From an uncultured Porphyromonadaceae bacterium (GTDB taxonomy: Bacteria > Bacteroidota > Bacteroidia > Bacteroidales > Muribaculaceae): a stretch of 64,000 nucleotides of DNA. The position numbers and the translations under genes were made by a program. Shown piece after piece: positions 27,340 to 35,253 of this stretch. Position 1 is the stretch's first letter. Each line of letters opens with the position of its first letter. The stretch lies in the NCBI GenBank assembly GCA_947643165.1, contig CANRVB010000008.1, forward strand, positions 35,321 through 99,320. Direction: 5' to 3'. A model generated the notes under the pieces. That model ran no database searches and was not told where the DNA came from. It saw nothing but the letters and a program-made list of their open reading frames with translations.

Positions 27340-29025
27340 TCACTCCATCAGCTTGCGGTAGCGGCGGCGTGGCAGCTCCTTGCCTCCGTTCTGGGCACGC
27401 TTGAAGTCCTCATATTCCGAGTATGTGCCCTGATAGAACACCACATTGCCATCCCCCTCGAACGACAGGATGTGCGTGCAGATTCTGTCAAGGAACCAAC
27501 GGTCGTGGCTCACTACCACTGCACATCCGGCAAAGTCCTCCAGACCCTCCTCAAGCGCACGCAGCGTGTTCACGTCTATATCGTTGGTCGGTTCGTCCAG
27601 AAGCAGCACGTTGCCCTCTTCCTTCAGAGCCATCGCCAGATGCAGGCGGTTGCGTTCACCGCCGCTCAGCACCCCGATCTTCTTCTCCTGGTCTGCGCCC
27701 GAGAAGTTGAACTTCGACAGATAGGCGCGTGCGTTCACATCACGGCCACCCATTCTGAAGCTCTCTACGCCTCCCGATATCACCTCATAGACTGTCCGTT
27801 CAGGCAGCAGATCGTGGTGACGCTGGTCTACGTAGGCTATCTTCACGGTCTCGCCTACCTCAAATGTTCCCGCATCAGGTGTCTCCTGACCCATTATCAG
27901 ACGGAACAGGGTAGTCTTGCCTGCACCGTTCGGACCTATCACACCGACTATGCCGTTGGGCGGAAGCATGAAATTCAGATCCTTGAACAGCTGCTTCTTC
28001 CCGAAAGCCTTCGAGAAGCCTTCTACATTGATCACCTTGTTGCCCAGACGGGGGCCGTTCGGTATGAAGATCTCCAGACGCTCCTCGCGCTCCTTCTGGT
28101 CCTCGTTGATCAGCTTGTCATAGTTCGACAGACGCGCCTTGCCCTTCGCCTGACGCGCTTTCGGAGCCATGCGCACCCACTCCAGCTCGCGCTCAAGGGT
28201 CTTGCGGCGCTTGCTTGCCTGCTTCTCCTCCTGAGCCATGCGCTTGGTCTTCTGGTCAAGCCACGACGAATAGTTGCCCTTCCAGGGTATACCCTCGCCA
28301 CGGTCAAGCTCAAGTATCCAGCCGGCCACGTGATCCAGGAAGTAGCGGTCGTGGGTTATGGCTATCACAGTACCCGGATACTGCTGCAGATGTTGCTCCA
28401 GCCAGTCTATCGACTCAGCGTCCAGATGGTTGGTTGGCTCGTCCAGCAGGAGTACATCCGGTTGCTGAAGTAGCAGACGGCACAGTGCCACGCGGCGGCG
28501 CTCACCTCCCGACAGCGTTGACACGGGCTGATCGTCCGGCGGACATTGCAGCGCGTCCATCGCACGCTCGAGCTTGTTGTCGATGTTCCACGCGTCAGCA
28601 GCGTCAAGCGCATCCTGAAGCTCTGCCTGACGTGCTATCAGCGCATCCATCTTGTCCGGATCCTCCAGCACCTCCGGATCACCGAAGGCCTCGTTCACCT
28701 TGTCAAACTCCGCAAGGAGATCCATCGTCGGTTTTACGCCCTCCCTCACGATCTCTATCACTGTCTTGTCAGGATCCAGTTGAGGCTCCTGCTCCAGATA
28801 GCCCACCGAGTAGCCCGGCGAGAATACAACCTCGCCCTGATAGCTCTTGTCTATTCCTGCTATTATCTTCAGCAGTGATGACTTACCCGAGCCGTTCAGA
28901 CCTATGATGCCTATCTTGGCGCCGTAGAAGAACGAGAGGTAGATGTTCTTTAACACTTGTTTCTGGGGTGGGTAGGTCTTGCTTACACCTACCATCGAGA
29001 AAATTACTTTCTTGTCGTCTGCCAT
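27340..29025 (-). CDS. ettA: energy-dependent translational throttle protein EttA (ABC-F)
   Basis: 561 residues, two ABC ATPase cassettes and no membrane segment. Cassette 1 has Walker A GLNGSGKSS, signature LSGGERRRVALCRLL and Walker B LLLDEPTNHLD. Cassette 2 has GPNGAGKTT, LSGGERNRLHLAMAL and LLLDEPTNDID. Between them is a Lys/Arg-rich linker, and an arm insertion in cassette 1 fits EttA. The protein binds the ribosomal E site and gates entry into elongation according to ATP/ADP. It is the last gene of a ruvX / def / ettA run, 31 bases after def. Confidence 0.94.
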   Translation of the reverse strand: MADDKKVIFSMVGVSKTYPPQKQVLKNIYLSFFYGAKIGIIGLNGSGKSSLLKIIAGIDKSYQGEVVFSPGYSVGYLEQEPQLDPDKTVIEIVREGVKPTMDLLAEFDKVNEAFGDPEVLEDPDKMDALIARQAELQDALDAADAWNIDNKLERAMDALQCPPDDQPVSTLSGGERRRVALCRLLLQQPDVLLLDEPTNHLDAESIDWLEQHLQQYPGTVIAITHDRYFLDHVAGWILELDRGEGIPWKGNYSSWLDQKTKRMAQEEKQASKRRKTLERELEWVRMAPKARQAKGKARLSNYDKLINEDQKEREERLEIFIPNGPRLGNKVINVEGFSKAFGKKQLFKDLNFMLPPNGIVGVIGPNGAGKTTLFRLIMGQETPDAGTFEVGETVKIAYVDQRHHDLLPERTVYEVISGGVESFRMGGRDVNARAYLSKFNFSGADQEKKIGVLSGGERNRLHLAMALKEEGNVLLLDEPTNDIDVNTLRALEEGLEDFAGCAVVVSHDRWFLDRICTHILSFEGDGNVVFYQGTYSEYEDFKRAQNGGKELPRRRYRKLME

Positions 29026-29056
29026 GGTTATTCTATGGTTGGATGATAAGATTCTG

Positions 29057-29623
29057 TCAGCGGCGGCGCTTCGGTGCCGTGCGGTATGGATAGTCCGGCA
29101 GGATACGTCCCTGCGCTATATTGTTCAGCTTGTTTTTTATCAGTTGCTTTCTGATCGGTGATATATGGTCCACATAGACCAGGCCCTCCAGGTGGTCGCA
29201 TTCATGCTGCACTATGCGCGCCAGAAAGCCCGATATCTCCTCGCTGTGGCTGTTGCCGTCGGCATCTGTCCAGCTCAGACGTATGTGCTCCACTCGCTTC
29301 ACATCCTCCGACAGACCCGGCAGACTCAGGCACCCCTCCGCGCGGCAAACCTTATCCCCGTCGAGTATCTCGATCTCCGGATTGATCAGGGTCATTTTCC
29401 GCCCGTCGCATTCCGGGAACCTGTCACCAACCGGTGTGGCATCTATCACCACCAATCTCAGGCTTTTACCTATTTGTGGTGCCGCAAGCCCTACACCGTC
29501 CGACTCATACATCGTCGTATACATACTGTCAATCAGGTCTTTAAGACCCGGTTCATTCAGATCTACCGGCTCCGCCTTCTGGCGTAGAACCGGATGTCCG
29601 TAAAGATAAACTGGTAGTCGCAC
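29057..29623 (-). CDS. def: peptide deformylase (GTG start)
   Basis: 188 residues from a GTG at 29623 (VRLPVYLYGHPVLRQ), which matches the usual N-terminus of Bacteroidota Def. Earlier in-frame starts overlap ruvX and would add an atypical extension. Motif 1 is GVGLAAPQIG, motif 2 EGCLSLPG, motif 3 QHECDHLEGLVY, giving the Cys and two His metal ligands. It removes the N-formyl group from new proteins. It starts 31 bases after ruvX. Confidence 0.93.
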   Translation of the reverse strand: MRLPVYLYGHPVLRQKAEPVDLNEPGLKDLIDSMYTTMYESDGVGLAAPQIGKSLRLVVIDATPVGDRFPECDGRKMTLINPEIEILDGDKVCRAEGCLSLPGLSEDVKRVEHIRLSWTDADGNSHSEEISGFLARIVQHECDHLEGLVYVDHISPIRKQLIKNKLNNIAQGRILPDYPYRTAPKRRR

Positions 29624-29654
29624 GTCCTTATTTATTGTGTTATTGTTTTGTATT

Positions 29655-30098
29655 TCAGCGTTTTGCTGGACAATTATCCGCATACAGTCTCGACTGCAGA
29701 TAATCATTCAGTATGATGGTCGCTGCCATGGTGTCAACCACCCCCTTGTCGCGCCGTTGCGTCTTGCTCATGCCCGAATCTATCATGCCGCGGTGCGCTA
29801 ATACCGACGTAAACCGCTCATCATAAAGTATTAAGGGCAAGTCGGCCGGAAGAACCTTTTTCAGCCGCTGCAGAGCCGGTGTGATATATCGCATCGAGTC
29901 GCTCGGCTGTCCGTTCATATTTGTCGGACTTCCTACAACTATCGCGTCAACGCCCTCCTCAGCTACATATTTCTTCACATAATCGTTTAAAGCTGAGGTA
30001 GCTACAGTGCCAAGTCCTGTCGCGACTATGCGTAGTGGATCTGTCGCCGCCACTCCGCAGCGCTTACGTCCGAAGTCTATTGCCATGATTCGTCCCAT
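29655..30098 (-). CDS. ruvX: YqgF/RuvX Holliday junction resolvase-like RNase
   Basis: 147 residues from ATG at 30098 (MGRIMAIDFGRKRCGVAATD), the family's usual start. The RNase H-like fold shows catalytic Asp in AIDFG, VGSPTNMNGQPSD and the acidic YDERFTS, and C-terminal DTMAATIILNDYL. The family (RuvX/YqgF) is essential in several bacteria and acts in rRNA maturation or recombination. Its start lies six bases from a 68-bp repeat that carries a promoter-like TAATTTTG, so the mRNA may be nearly leaderless. First gene of ruvX / def / ettA. Confidence 0.92.
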   Translation of the reverse strand: MGRIMAIDFGRKRCGVAATDPLRIVATGLGTVATSALNDYVKKYVAEEGVDAIVVGSPTNMNGQPSDSMRYITPALQRLKKVLPADLPLILYDERFTSVLAHRGMIDSGMSKTQRRDKGVVDTMAATIILNDYLQSRLYADNCPAKR

Positions 30099-30103
30099 CA
30101 CTG

Positions 30104-30171
30104 CAAAATTACGAATAAGTGAGCGCAATGCCAAAATTTATTTTGAGCATTGCCGAACGTGAGTAATTCGG
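30104..30171 (-). repeat. 68-bp palindromic repeat, copy 1 (promoter-bearing)
   Basis: An exact copy of 30180-30247 and one base different from 45508-45575. It is an imperfect palindrome: GCAATGC/GCATTGC arms around AAAAT-TT-ATTTT, with AATTAC/GTAATT near the ends. On the minus strand it holds TTTTG, 20 bases, then TAATTTTG, a full -33/-7 promoter pointing into ruvX. Confidence 0.85.
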
Positions 30172-30179
30172 AAGACAAT

Positions 30180-30247
30180 CAAAATTACGAATAAGTGAGC
30201 GCAATGCCAAAATTTATTTTGAGCATTGCCGAACGTGAGTAATTCGG
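30180..30247 (-). repeat. 68-bp palindromic repeat, copy 2
   Basis: Identical to copy 1 over all 68 bases and separated from it by 8 bases (period 76). It is followed at 30239-30264 by a perfect 11-bp hairpin made from its right end and GCCCGAATTAC. It would provide a second tandem promoter for ruvX. Confidence 0.9.
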
Positions 30248-30387
30248 GCGGCAGCCCGAATTACGGCCAATGGTTAATGCCACGTAAATTATGTTAACGC
30301 AGTATGAAAGATTTCGCCCGGTTACTCTTTTTTATTTTCTTCGCCCAGTTTTTATCTTTCAATCAATTACCTTAACAACCGCTCGTC

Positions 30388-31152
30388 ATGACCAATTCAC
30401 CATTACAGCGCCGGCGGCGCATCTGGAGTCTTGTTATCTCGGCTGTAGCTCTCATCGGATTCGCTACAGTCGCATTTTCGGCCTACCGCAGCTATCGTGT
30501 TGCCCCTCCGGTACCTCAGACCGTCTACGATGTTTCAGGCATGAAGCTGTTCAATGCCGAGGATATTGAGGCCGGAGAGCGTATTCTTCGGGAAAACGGG
30601 CTGATTTCAGGGCGCTCGATTCTTGGGTTGCCTCAATTCTCATGTCCCGACCCCATAGCTTTCTATCTGCCGAAACTTGCAGCCGGACTGGGCGAAAAAC
30701 TCGCACGGCCCAAAGGCGTTCCTTTTGCACAGCTCTCCGAAGACGACCGTCTTTCTATCGAGCAGATGATGCCTCAGACGATGCGTGTCAACACTTACGA
30801 CGCTTTAAATGATCGCATTGTCTTCCTGCCCTTTCATACCGAGCCGCTTCTCACCGAATCCAAGGAAATATGGCGCGCCTTCTTTTCCGATCCGGCCAAT
30901 TCCCCGTCAGGAGCACCTGCATTTGTCTCCGATCCTGAGAAGTTAGGCCAAGTGGCCGACTATCTCGCATGGCTTGCCTGGGCATCGATTACAGACCGTC
31001 CCGATGCTTCCTACAGCTATACCGACAATTATCCCGCATGCACTTTGGTAGGCAATGATCCGGTCGACTTCACCGGACTCTGGCTTGGCCTTTCGATATT
31101 CAGCGTCCTTTTTGTCATCGGAATTGTCGGCTTCTTCAAGGCCGGCCGCTGA
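30388..31152 (+). CDS. orphan N-terminal domain of quinol NO reductase (truncated NorB/NorZ)
   Basis: 254 residues. A helix at about 12-34 is followed by a soluble domain and a final helix at about 229-249. The soluble part matches the N-terminal cytochrome-c-like region of quinol-dependent nitric oxide reductase: GMKLFNAEDIEAGERILRENG near the start, and AWASITDRPDASYSYTDNYP followed by TGLWLGLSIFSVLF at the end. In qNOR (about 750 residues) the 12-helix heme-copper catalytic domain begins here, but this gene stops at TGA 31150-31152 and a hairpin terminator follows. It is either a decayed gene or a repurposed domain. Confidence 0.75.
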   Translation: MTNSPLQRRRRIWSLVISAVALIGFATVAFSAYRSYRVAPPVPQTVYDVSGMKLFNAEDIEAGERILRENGLISGRSILGLPQFSCPDPIAFYLPKLAAGLGEKLARPKGVPFAQLSEDDRLSIEQMMPQTMRVNTYDALNDRIVFLPFHTEPLLTESKEIWRAFFSDPANSPSGAPAFVSDPEKLGQVADYLAWLAWASITDRPDASYSYTDNYPACTLVGNDPVDFTGLWLGLSIFSVLFVIGIVGFFKAGR

Positions 31153-31177
31153 ATCATCCTCTTGTCATGAAACAGCA

Positions 31178-31205
31178 ACGGCGTCGTGAGCAACCACGAC
31201 GCCGT
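31178..31205. terminator. bidirectional hairpin terminator
   Basis: Stem ACGGCGTCGTG 31178-31188 with 31195-31205, 6-base loop, followed by a T-rich stretch, between converging genes. Confidence 0.85.
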
Positions 31206-31231
31206 CTCTATTTTACTATATTAGGGAAAAA

Positions 31232-31957
31232 CTATTTTGCGCTTTCTGCCTGTGCGTTGGCACGGTCGAGATACTTCTGCATGTCTATGCCATACATCTG
31301 GCCGTATGAAGGATACTCGTCAACGATCTGCTGATAGATTGCGGCCTCAGCCTTGTAGTTTTTCAGCTCGCGCTGAACTGTGGCCTCCTTCATCATGAAC
31401 AGTGGAGTGTAGTACGGATTCTTGTCGCTGGTCTTGATGGCCTTCTCATAGCATGCTATAGCCTGCTCATACTGGCCGAGGTTCACGTAGCAGTCACCTT
31501 CAAGGCTCTGGGCGGCAGCGCCGATCACCGATTCGGTTGCGTCATACTTCGAGCAGTACTTTATCGCTTCGTTCAGCTTCTCGTCGCGCTGAGCCTTGTC
31601 GCTCATATCGCTTGCCTGCTGATAGAGAAGGATGGCAGCGTCGAGAGCCGCACGGTTGCCTGCGTCATAGCCGTAATTGTCAGCTACCTGCTTGTACTGG
31701 GCAAGAGCCAGAGAGTCCTGACCGAGCGCAAGGCTTGTGTCGGCCTGACCTATGGCCTTGTCGGCGGCTTCGATACCCGGACGGCGGATAGCGAAGATAT
31801 AGATCAGGATGATGATGAGGACTGCGGCGGCGGTGATCAGACACCAGGCCATTGTGCGCTGAGTCTTCTTTACTTTCTGCTCCTGCGCGAGCATTGCTTC
31901 CTGCTCGGCGGTCAGATTCGGTTCGATGTTGTTGGGATGGTTCGATTGGGTAGCCAT
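31232..31957 (-). CDS. membrane-anchored TPR protein
   Basis: 241 residues from ATG at 31957 (MATQSNHPNN); this start sits about 70 bases after a TACTTTTG -7 element at 32027-32034, and an earlier in-frame start would leave almost no leader. A Lys-rich segment and a single membrane helix (about 36-58) are followed by TPR units facing the periplasm, for example ALAQYKQVADNYGYD, QLGQYEQAIACYEKAI-like and YKAEAAIYQQIVDEYPSYGQ. The layout recalls YfgM-type tetratricopeptide proteins that work with the Sec/chaperone system, but this is inference. Confidence 0.8.
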   Translation of the reverse strand: MATQSNHPNNIEPNLTAEQEAMLAQEQKVKKTQRTMAWCLITAAAVLIIILIYIFAIRRPGIEAADKAIGQADTSLALGQDSLALAQYKQVADNYGYDAGNRAALDAAILLYQQASDMSDKAQRDEKLNEAIKYCSKYDATESVIGAAAQSLEGDCYVNLGQYEQAIACYEKAIKTSDKNPYYTPLFMMKEATVQRELKNYKAEAAIYQQIVDEYPSYGQMYGIDMQKYLDRANAQAESAK

Positions 31958-32026
31958 GTTGACTATAATGATGCTTTTGTTTTGCAAATAGATTGAGTCA
32001 CGGCGCTTCCTGCCGCTTACGAACTG

Positions 32027-32034
32027 CAAAAGTA
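32027..32034 (-). promoter_or_regulatory. -7 promoter element (TACTTTTG)
   Basis: Exact TAnnTTTG match on the minus strand, upstream of the membrane-anchored TPR gene. Confidence 0.55.
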
Positions 32035-32136
32035 ATAGTTATCCGCCACATTTGAAAATTTTAGACCAAAAATCAACTGTGATTGATATTTACGTGCCTC
32101 CGTAAAGCAGGAATCGCTATATCCGGCAGCCCCTGG

Positions 32137-35100
32137 TCAAAGTTTTATCCGCGATACGCGGGTGGTGCGGATACGGGGCTTCAGCTCGCCTCCTGTCACA
32201 ATGATCTCGTTGTCCTTTGTCACTGTCGCGGATGCACCGGCCCGGGCTATGTCGGGTGTGCTCACTGAGGTGGTCCATTCCTTACGGGCTGGATTGTATA
32301 TCACCAGCGAATTGTTGAAACGGTACCACTCTACCGGATGCGACAGGTAGTCGGCCGGCTGCGCCTGAAGCGCCGACAGGAAAATCCCGGCATTCACTCC
32401 TCCAAGACATGCTATCGACCCATCGGACAGTGTCACCGCACAACCGCCTCCGAGCGACAGCGGATTTCCCTCCGGGTCTTCCGGTCCGGCGATAGCTTCC
32501 GACCACTTGTTCTTGCGGGGGTCGTAGCAGTAGCCGTCGGTCGAGAGTGTCGGCTCGCTTTCGGGTGTGCGGCCTGCGAAGCCTCCGAACATGTAGAGCT
32601 TCCCGTCGGAGGCGGCAAGCACAGGCTGCACTCTTGCCGGACCCGGGAACGGACGGAGCGTTTTCCACCCCTTGCCGGGTTCATCAAGATCGAGGCACAG
32701 CAACTGGTTCGATGGCTTGCCATCAGCATTGCCACCTGCAACATATACCTTCCTACCTATTGCAGCGGCATAAGCGTTGTCAACGGTCACGGGCATGTCG
32801 GGTAGCGGCTCGGTTGTGCCGTCCGGACGTATCAGTATGGTACTCTTCAAGTTACCTTGGCTGTTTGTGCCTCCGGCTATCACTATTCCGGCCTCCGTTG
32901 AGGCCGAAATTCCGTAGGCTGCGGCCTCCGGAAGCCACCCTATGCGCTCGAAGGTCAGCTTATCCGATTCCGGATCTCCGACGTATATTCCTCTGTAAAA
33001 GCGTTTTACGGCATTCGGCGACATCGGATCGCCCGGAAAATTGCATCCTCCGGCTACAAGAATGCGTCCGTCGGGCAGTGTGCCGTAATAGGTGGCGGAG
33101 ACACCTTCGTCAATACCCTCGTCAGGATCGGCTGCTGTGGGTAGTGACATCTTGAATGTGGAGGCAGGCAGCCCCTTCTCGTTCACAAGGTTGGCCCGTG
33201 TAAACGGCTGCCAACCGTAGCGCACTGAGCGCGGATCTTTCACTTGCATACTGTAAACTCTTATGGTTGCGTCATTTACGATTTCGGCCTGAGCGGGATA
33301 ATATACGCCGTCCTCAACGGCCGAAACTTCAAATGTGAGTAATCTGTCACCGCCGGCGGGATGCATACCGGCTCCGTTGGCCATGGTTATGACCAGCGTA
33401 TCGCCCTCAGCGCGTATTCCTGTCGGCTTGGGACCCTCCGAGATCATATTGTAGCCGTAGGTGTTGTGGAGTGCCTGCAATGCAAGTCGCTCACCAACTT
33501 CGCGTTTGCGTCGCGGATGCACGTCGAGCGAGTCTCCCAGATCGGAGCTTACGGCCATTTCTATTCCGGCCATATTGTCGGCCATACGGCGTTGACTGTC
33601 ACGGAATTCCGGCCATGATGGCCTGTTCAGGCTCGACAGCTGCACGAAGTAGAACGGAAGTGAGGGGCGGCCGAAATGTTTGCGCCAGCTTCGGGTCATC
33701 ATGCCGAACAGCTCTTCATGTAGCTCTATGTTGTGGGCGTTCGATTCGCCCTGATACCATATCACTCCCCCTATGGGCAGTTGTCCAAGCGGGCGTATTC
33801 CGGTCGAGAACAGGTAGGTAGGTTCATACGGATGACGATCATGAGGATCTTTGCCAGAGTTTTCCATGGCGCGTTGGCGCACCCATGGCTGCAGGTAGTC
33901 GTTATGGCGCCAGTCGCGCAGTATGTAGGGCATTTCCTGCCAGATAGTCTCTATGTCTATCCACGATTCGGTAGGCGATCCGCCAACGGCATTGGCTATG
34001 ATGCCTACCGGCACGTCGAGGGAGTCGCGCAGGGCACGGGCGAAATAATAAGCTACAGCCGACAGTTGCGGAGCGTTTTTAGGTGATACCGCCTGCCATG
34101 ATGTGGGTCTGTAGTAGCGCATCGAGTTCACATCCTCCATTATCGAGTCGGTCCACCGGCGTCCGTCGGTAGGGGTTCCTCTCATGGAATAGAAGCGCAG
34201 ATCGGGATCGGATGCCGCCGCTATATCCTCGGCCGATCCGATGGCATCTTTCAACTCAAACTCCATGTTGCTCTGGCCCGAAGCTATCCATACCTCGCCT
34301 ATGGCAATGTTGCGCAGCGTTATGGTATTGTCGGGCGACCATATTGTCATCTCTAAATTGCGGGCGGCAGCACGTGGCGGCAGATCCACGTGCCAATTTC
34401 CATCGAGTCCGGCAGTAGTGGTGGCCATATCGTCGCCGAGAGTCACCGTCACGGGGGTGCCGCTGTCGGCGGTTCCTGCAATCCGTATGGGCCGCAGTTG
34501 TTGAAGCACCATTCCGTTGCCGTATACCGGTAGCAGACGCAACCCGCCTTGATTGCCGGTTATCGCGCCGTATACCTCGCTTGCCATTACGCGGGCGCCT
34601 TCTTTGTCGGGATGGATATTTTCGGGTATGAGGTTGGGACGGTCGAGCAAAGGCGCACCGAGATCAATCAGATCTGCGCCCGACAGTTTGGCTACACGCT
34701 CTATCGCGTCATTTATTTTATTACGCCATTCGTGGGTGCCTGTGGCAAAACGATAGTGCCCGGCTCCGAGGGGTGTAAGTTTGCACAATATCACCCGCAC
34801 ATCCGGATTGACTTGCCGGTACGACTCGATCAGGTTCAGGTAGTCGGAAGTAAACTCGCTGTTATAGTTGGGCCAATTGCGGGGGTCTGTATCGTTGACA
34901 CCAAGGTGTATAACCACAATATCAGGCTTGAATTCGAGCGAGGCTTTGTATTCGGGTTGCGATATATACGGGTTATGGCCGTGGCTCAGGAGTGTCGTTC
35001 CGCTGTGTCCGAAGTTGCCTACTTCGTAGTCGCCTCCGAGCATTCCACCGAGCTGTGCGGGGTAGGATTCTGTAGCCGGATCGGCGAGAAGATATCCATA

Positions 35101-35223
35101 GGTTATACTGTTTCCTACACAAGCTACCTTGACCGGCTTTTTCTGGGCAGTCAAGGTCATGATCGACATGACAGTTGCCATAAGCAATGTCAGAAAACGT
35201 CGTGTAGCGTAGTTGGTATTCAT
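32137..35223 (-). CDS. SGNH esterase / sialate O-acetylesterase / Kelch mutarotase fusion
   Basis: 1028 residues from ATG at 35223 (MNTNYATRRFLTLL), with a signal peptide ending near LTAQ. Domain 1 (about 33-225) is an SGNH hydrolase: VACVGNSITYGY, HLGVNDTDPRNW, and the late DxxH in NIHPDKEGA. Domain 2 (about 235-690) is a sialate O-acetylesterase with IASGQSNMEF, IANAVGGSPTESWI and IWYQGESNAHN. Domain 3 (about 700-1028) is a Kelch propeller like NanM, with repeats such as ILVAGGCNFPGD and KVYVAGGNADGK. It should de-acetylate sialic acids and mutarotate free Neu5Ac in the periplasm. It lies downstream of a DUF418 gene, in the nan locus. Confidence 0.88.
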   Translation of the reverse strand: MNTNYATRRFLTLLMATVMSIMTLTAQKKPVKVACVGNSITYGYLLADPATESYPAQLGGMLGGDYEVGNFGHSGTTLLSHGHNPYISQPEYKASLEFKPDIVVIHLGVNDTDPRNWPNYNSEFTSDYLNLIESYRQVNPDVRVILCKLTPLGAGHYRFATGTHEWRNKINDAIERVAKLSGADLIDLGAPLLDRPNLIPENIHPDKEGARVMASEVYGAITGNQGGLRLLPVYGNGMVLQQLRPIRIAGTADSGTPVTVTLGDDMATTTAGLDGNWHVDLPPRAAARNLEMTIWSPDNTITLRNIAIGEVWIASGQSNMEFELKDAIGSAEDIAAASDPDLRFYSMRGTPTDGRRWTDSIMEDVNSMRYYRPTSWQAVSPKNAPQLSAVAYYFARALRDSLDVPVGIIANAVGGSPTESWIDIETIWQEMPYILRDWRHNDYLQPWVRQRAMENSGKDPHDRHPYEPTYLFSTGIRPLGQLPIGGVIWYQGESNAHNIELHEELFGMMTRSWRKHFGRPSLPFYFVQLSSLNRPSWPEFRDSQRRMADNMAGIEMAVSSDLGDSLDVHPRRKREVGERLALQALHNTYGYNMISEGPKPTGIRAEGDTLVITMANGAGMHPAGGDRLLTFEVSAVEDGVYYPAQAEIVNDATIRVYSMQVKDPRSVRYGWQPFTRANLVNEKGLPASTFKMSLPTAADPDEGIDEGVSATYYGTLPDGRILVAGGCNFPGDPMSPNAVKRFYRGIYVGDPESDKLTFERIGWLPEAAAYGISASTEAGIVIAGGTNSQGNLKSTILIRPDGTTEPLPDMPVTVDNAYAAAIGRKVYVAGGNADGKPSNQLLCLDLDEPGKGWKTLRPFPGPARVQPVLAASDGKLYMFGGFAGRTPESEPTLSTDGYCYDPRKNKWSEAIAGPEDPEGNPLSLGGGCAVTLSDGSIACLGGVNAGIFLSALQAQPADYLSHPVEWYRFNNSLVIYNPARKEWTTSVSTPDIARAGASATVTKDNEIIVTGGELKPRIRTTRVSRIKL

Positions 35224-35253
35224 GGTCATACAGATCAAAGAGTTTCGGCAAAT

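Noticed and set aside
30104..30247. CRISPR array
   Set aside because: Only two units of 68 bases with an 8-base spacer, palindromic, and no cas genes.
30104..30264. Insertion sequence ends
   Set aside because: No transposase gene is in the window and no target-site duplication could be seen.
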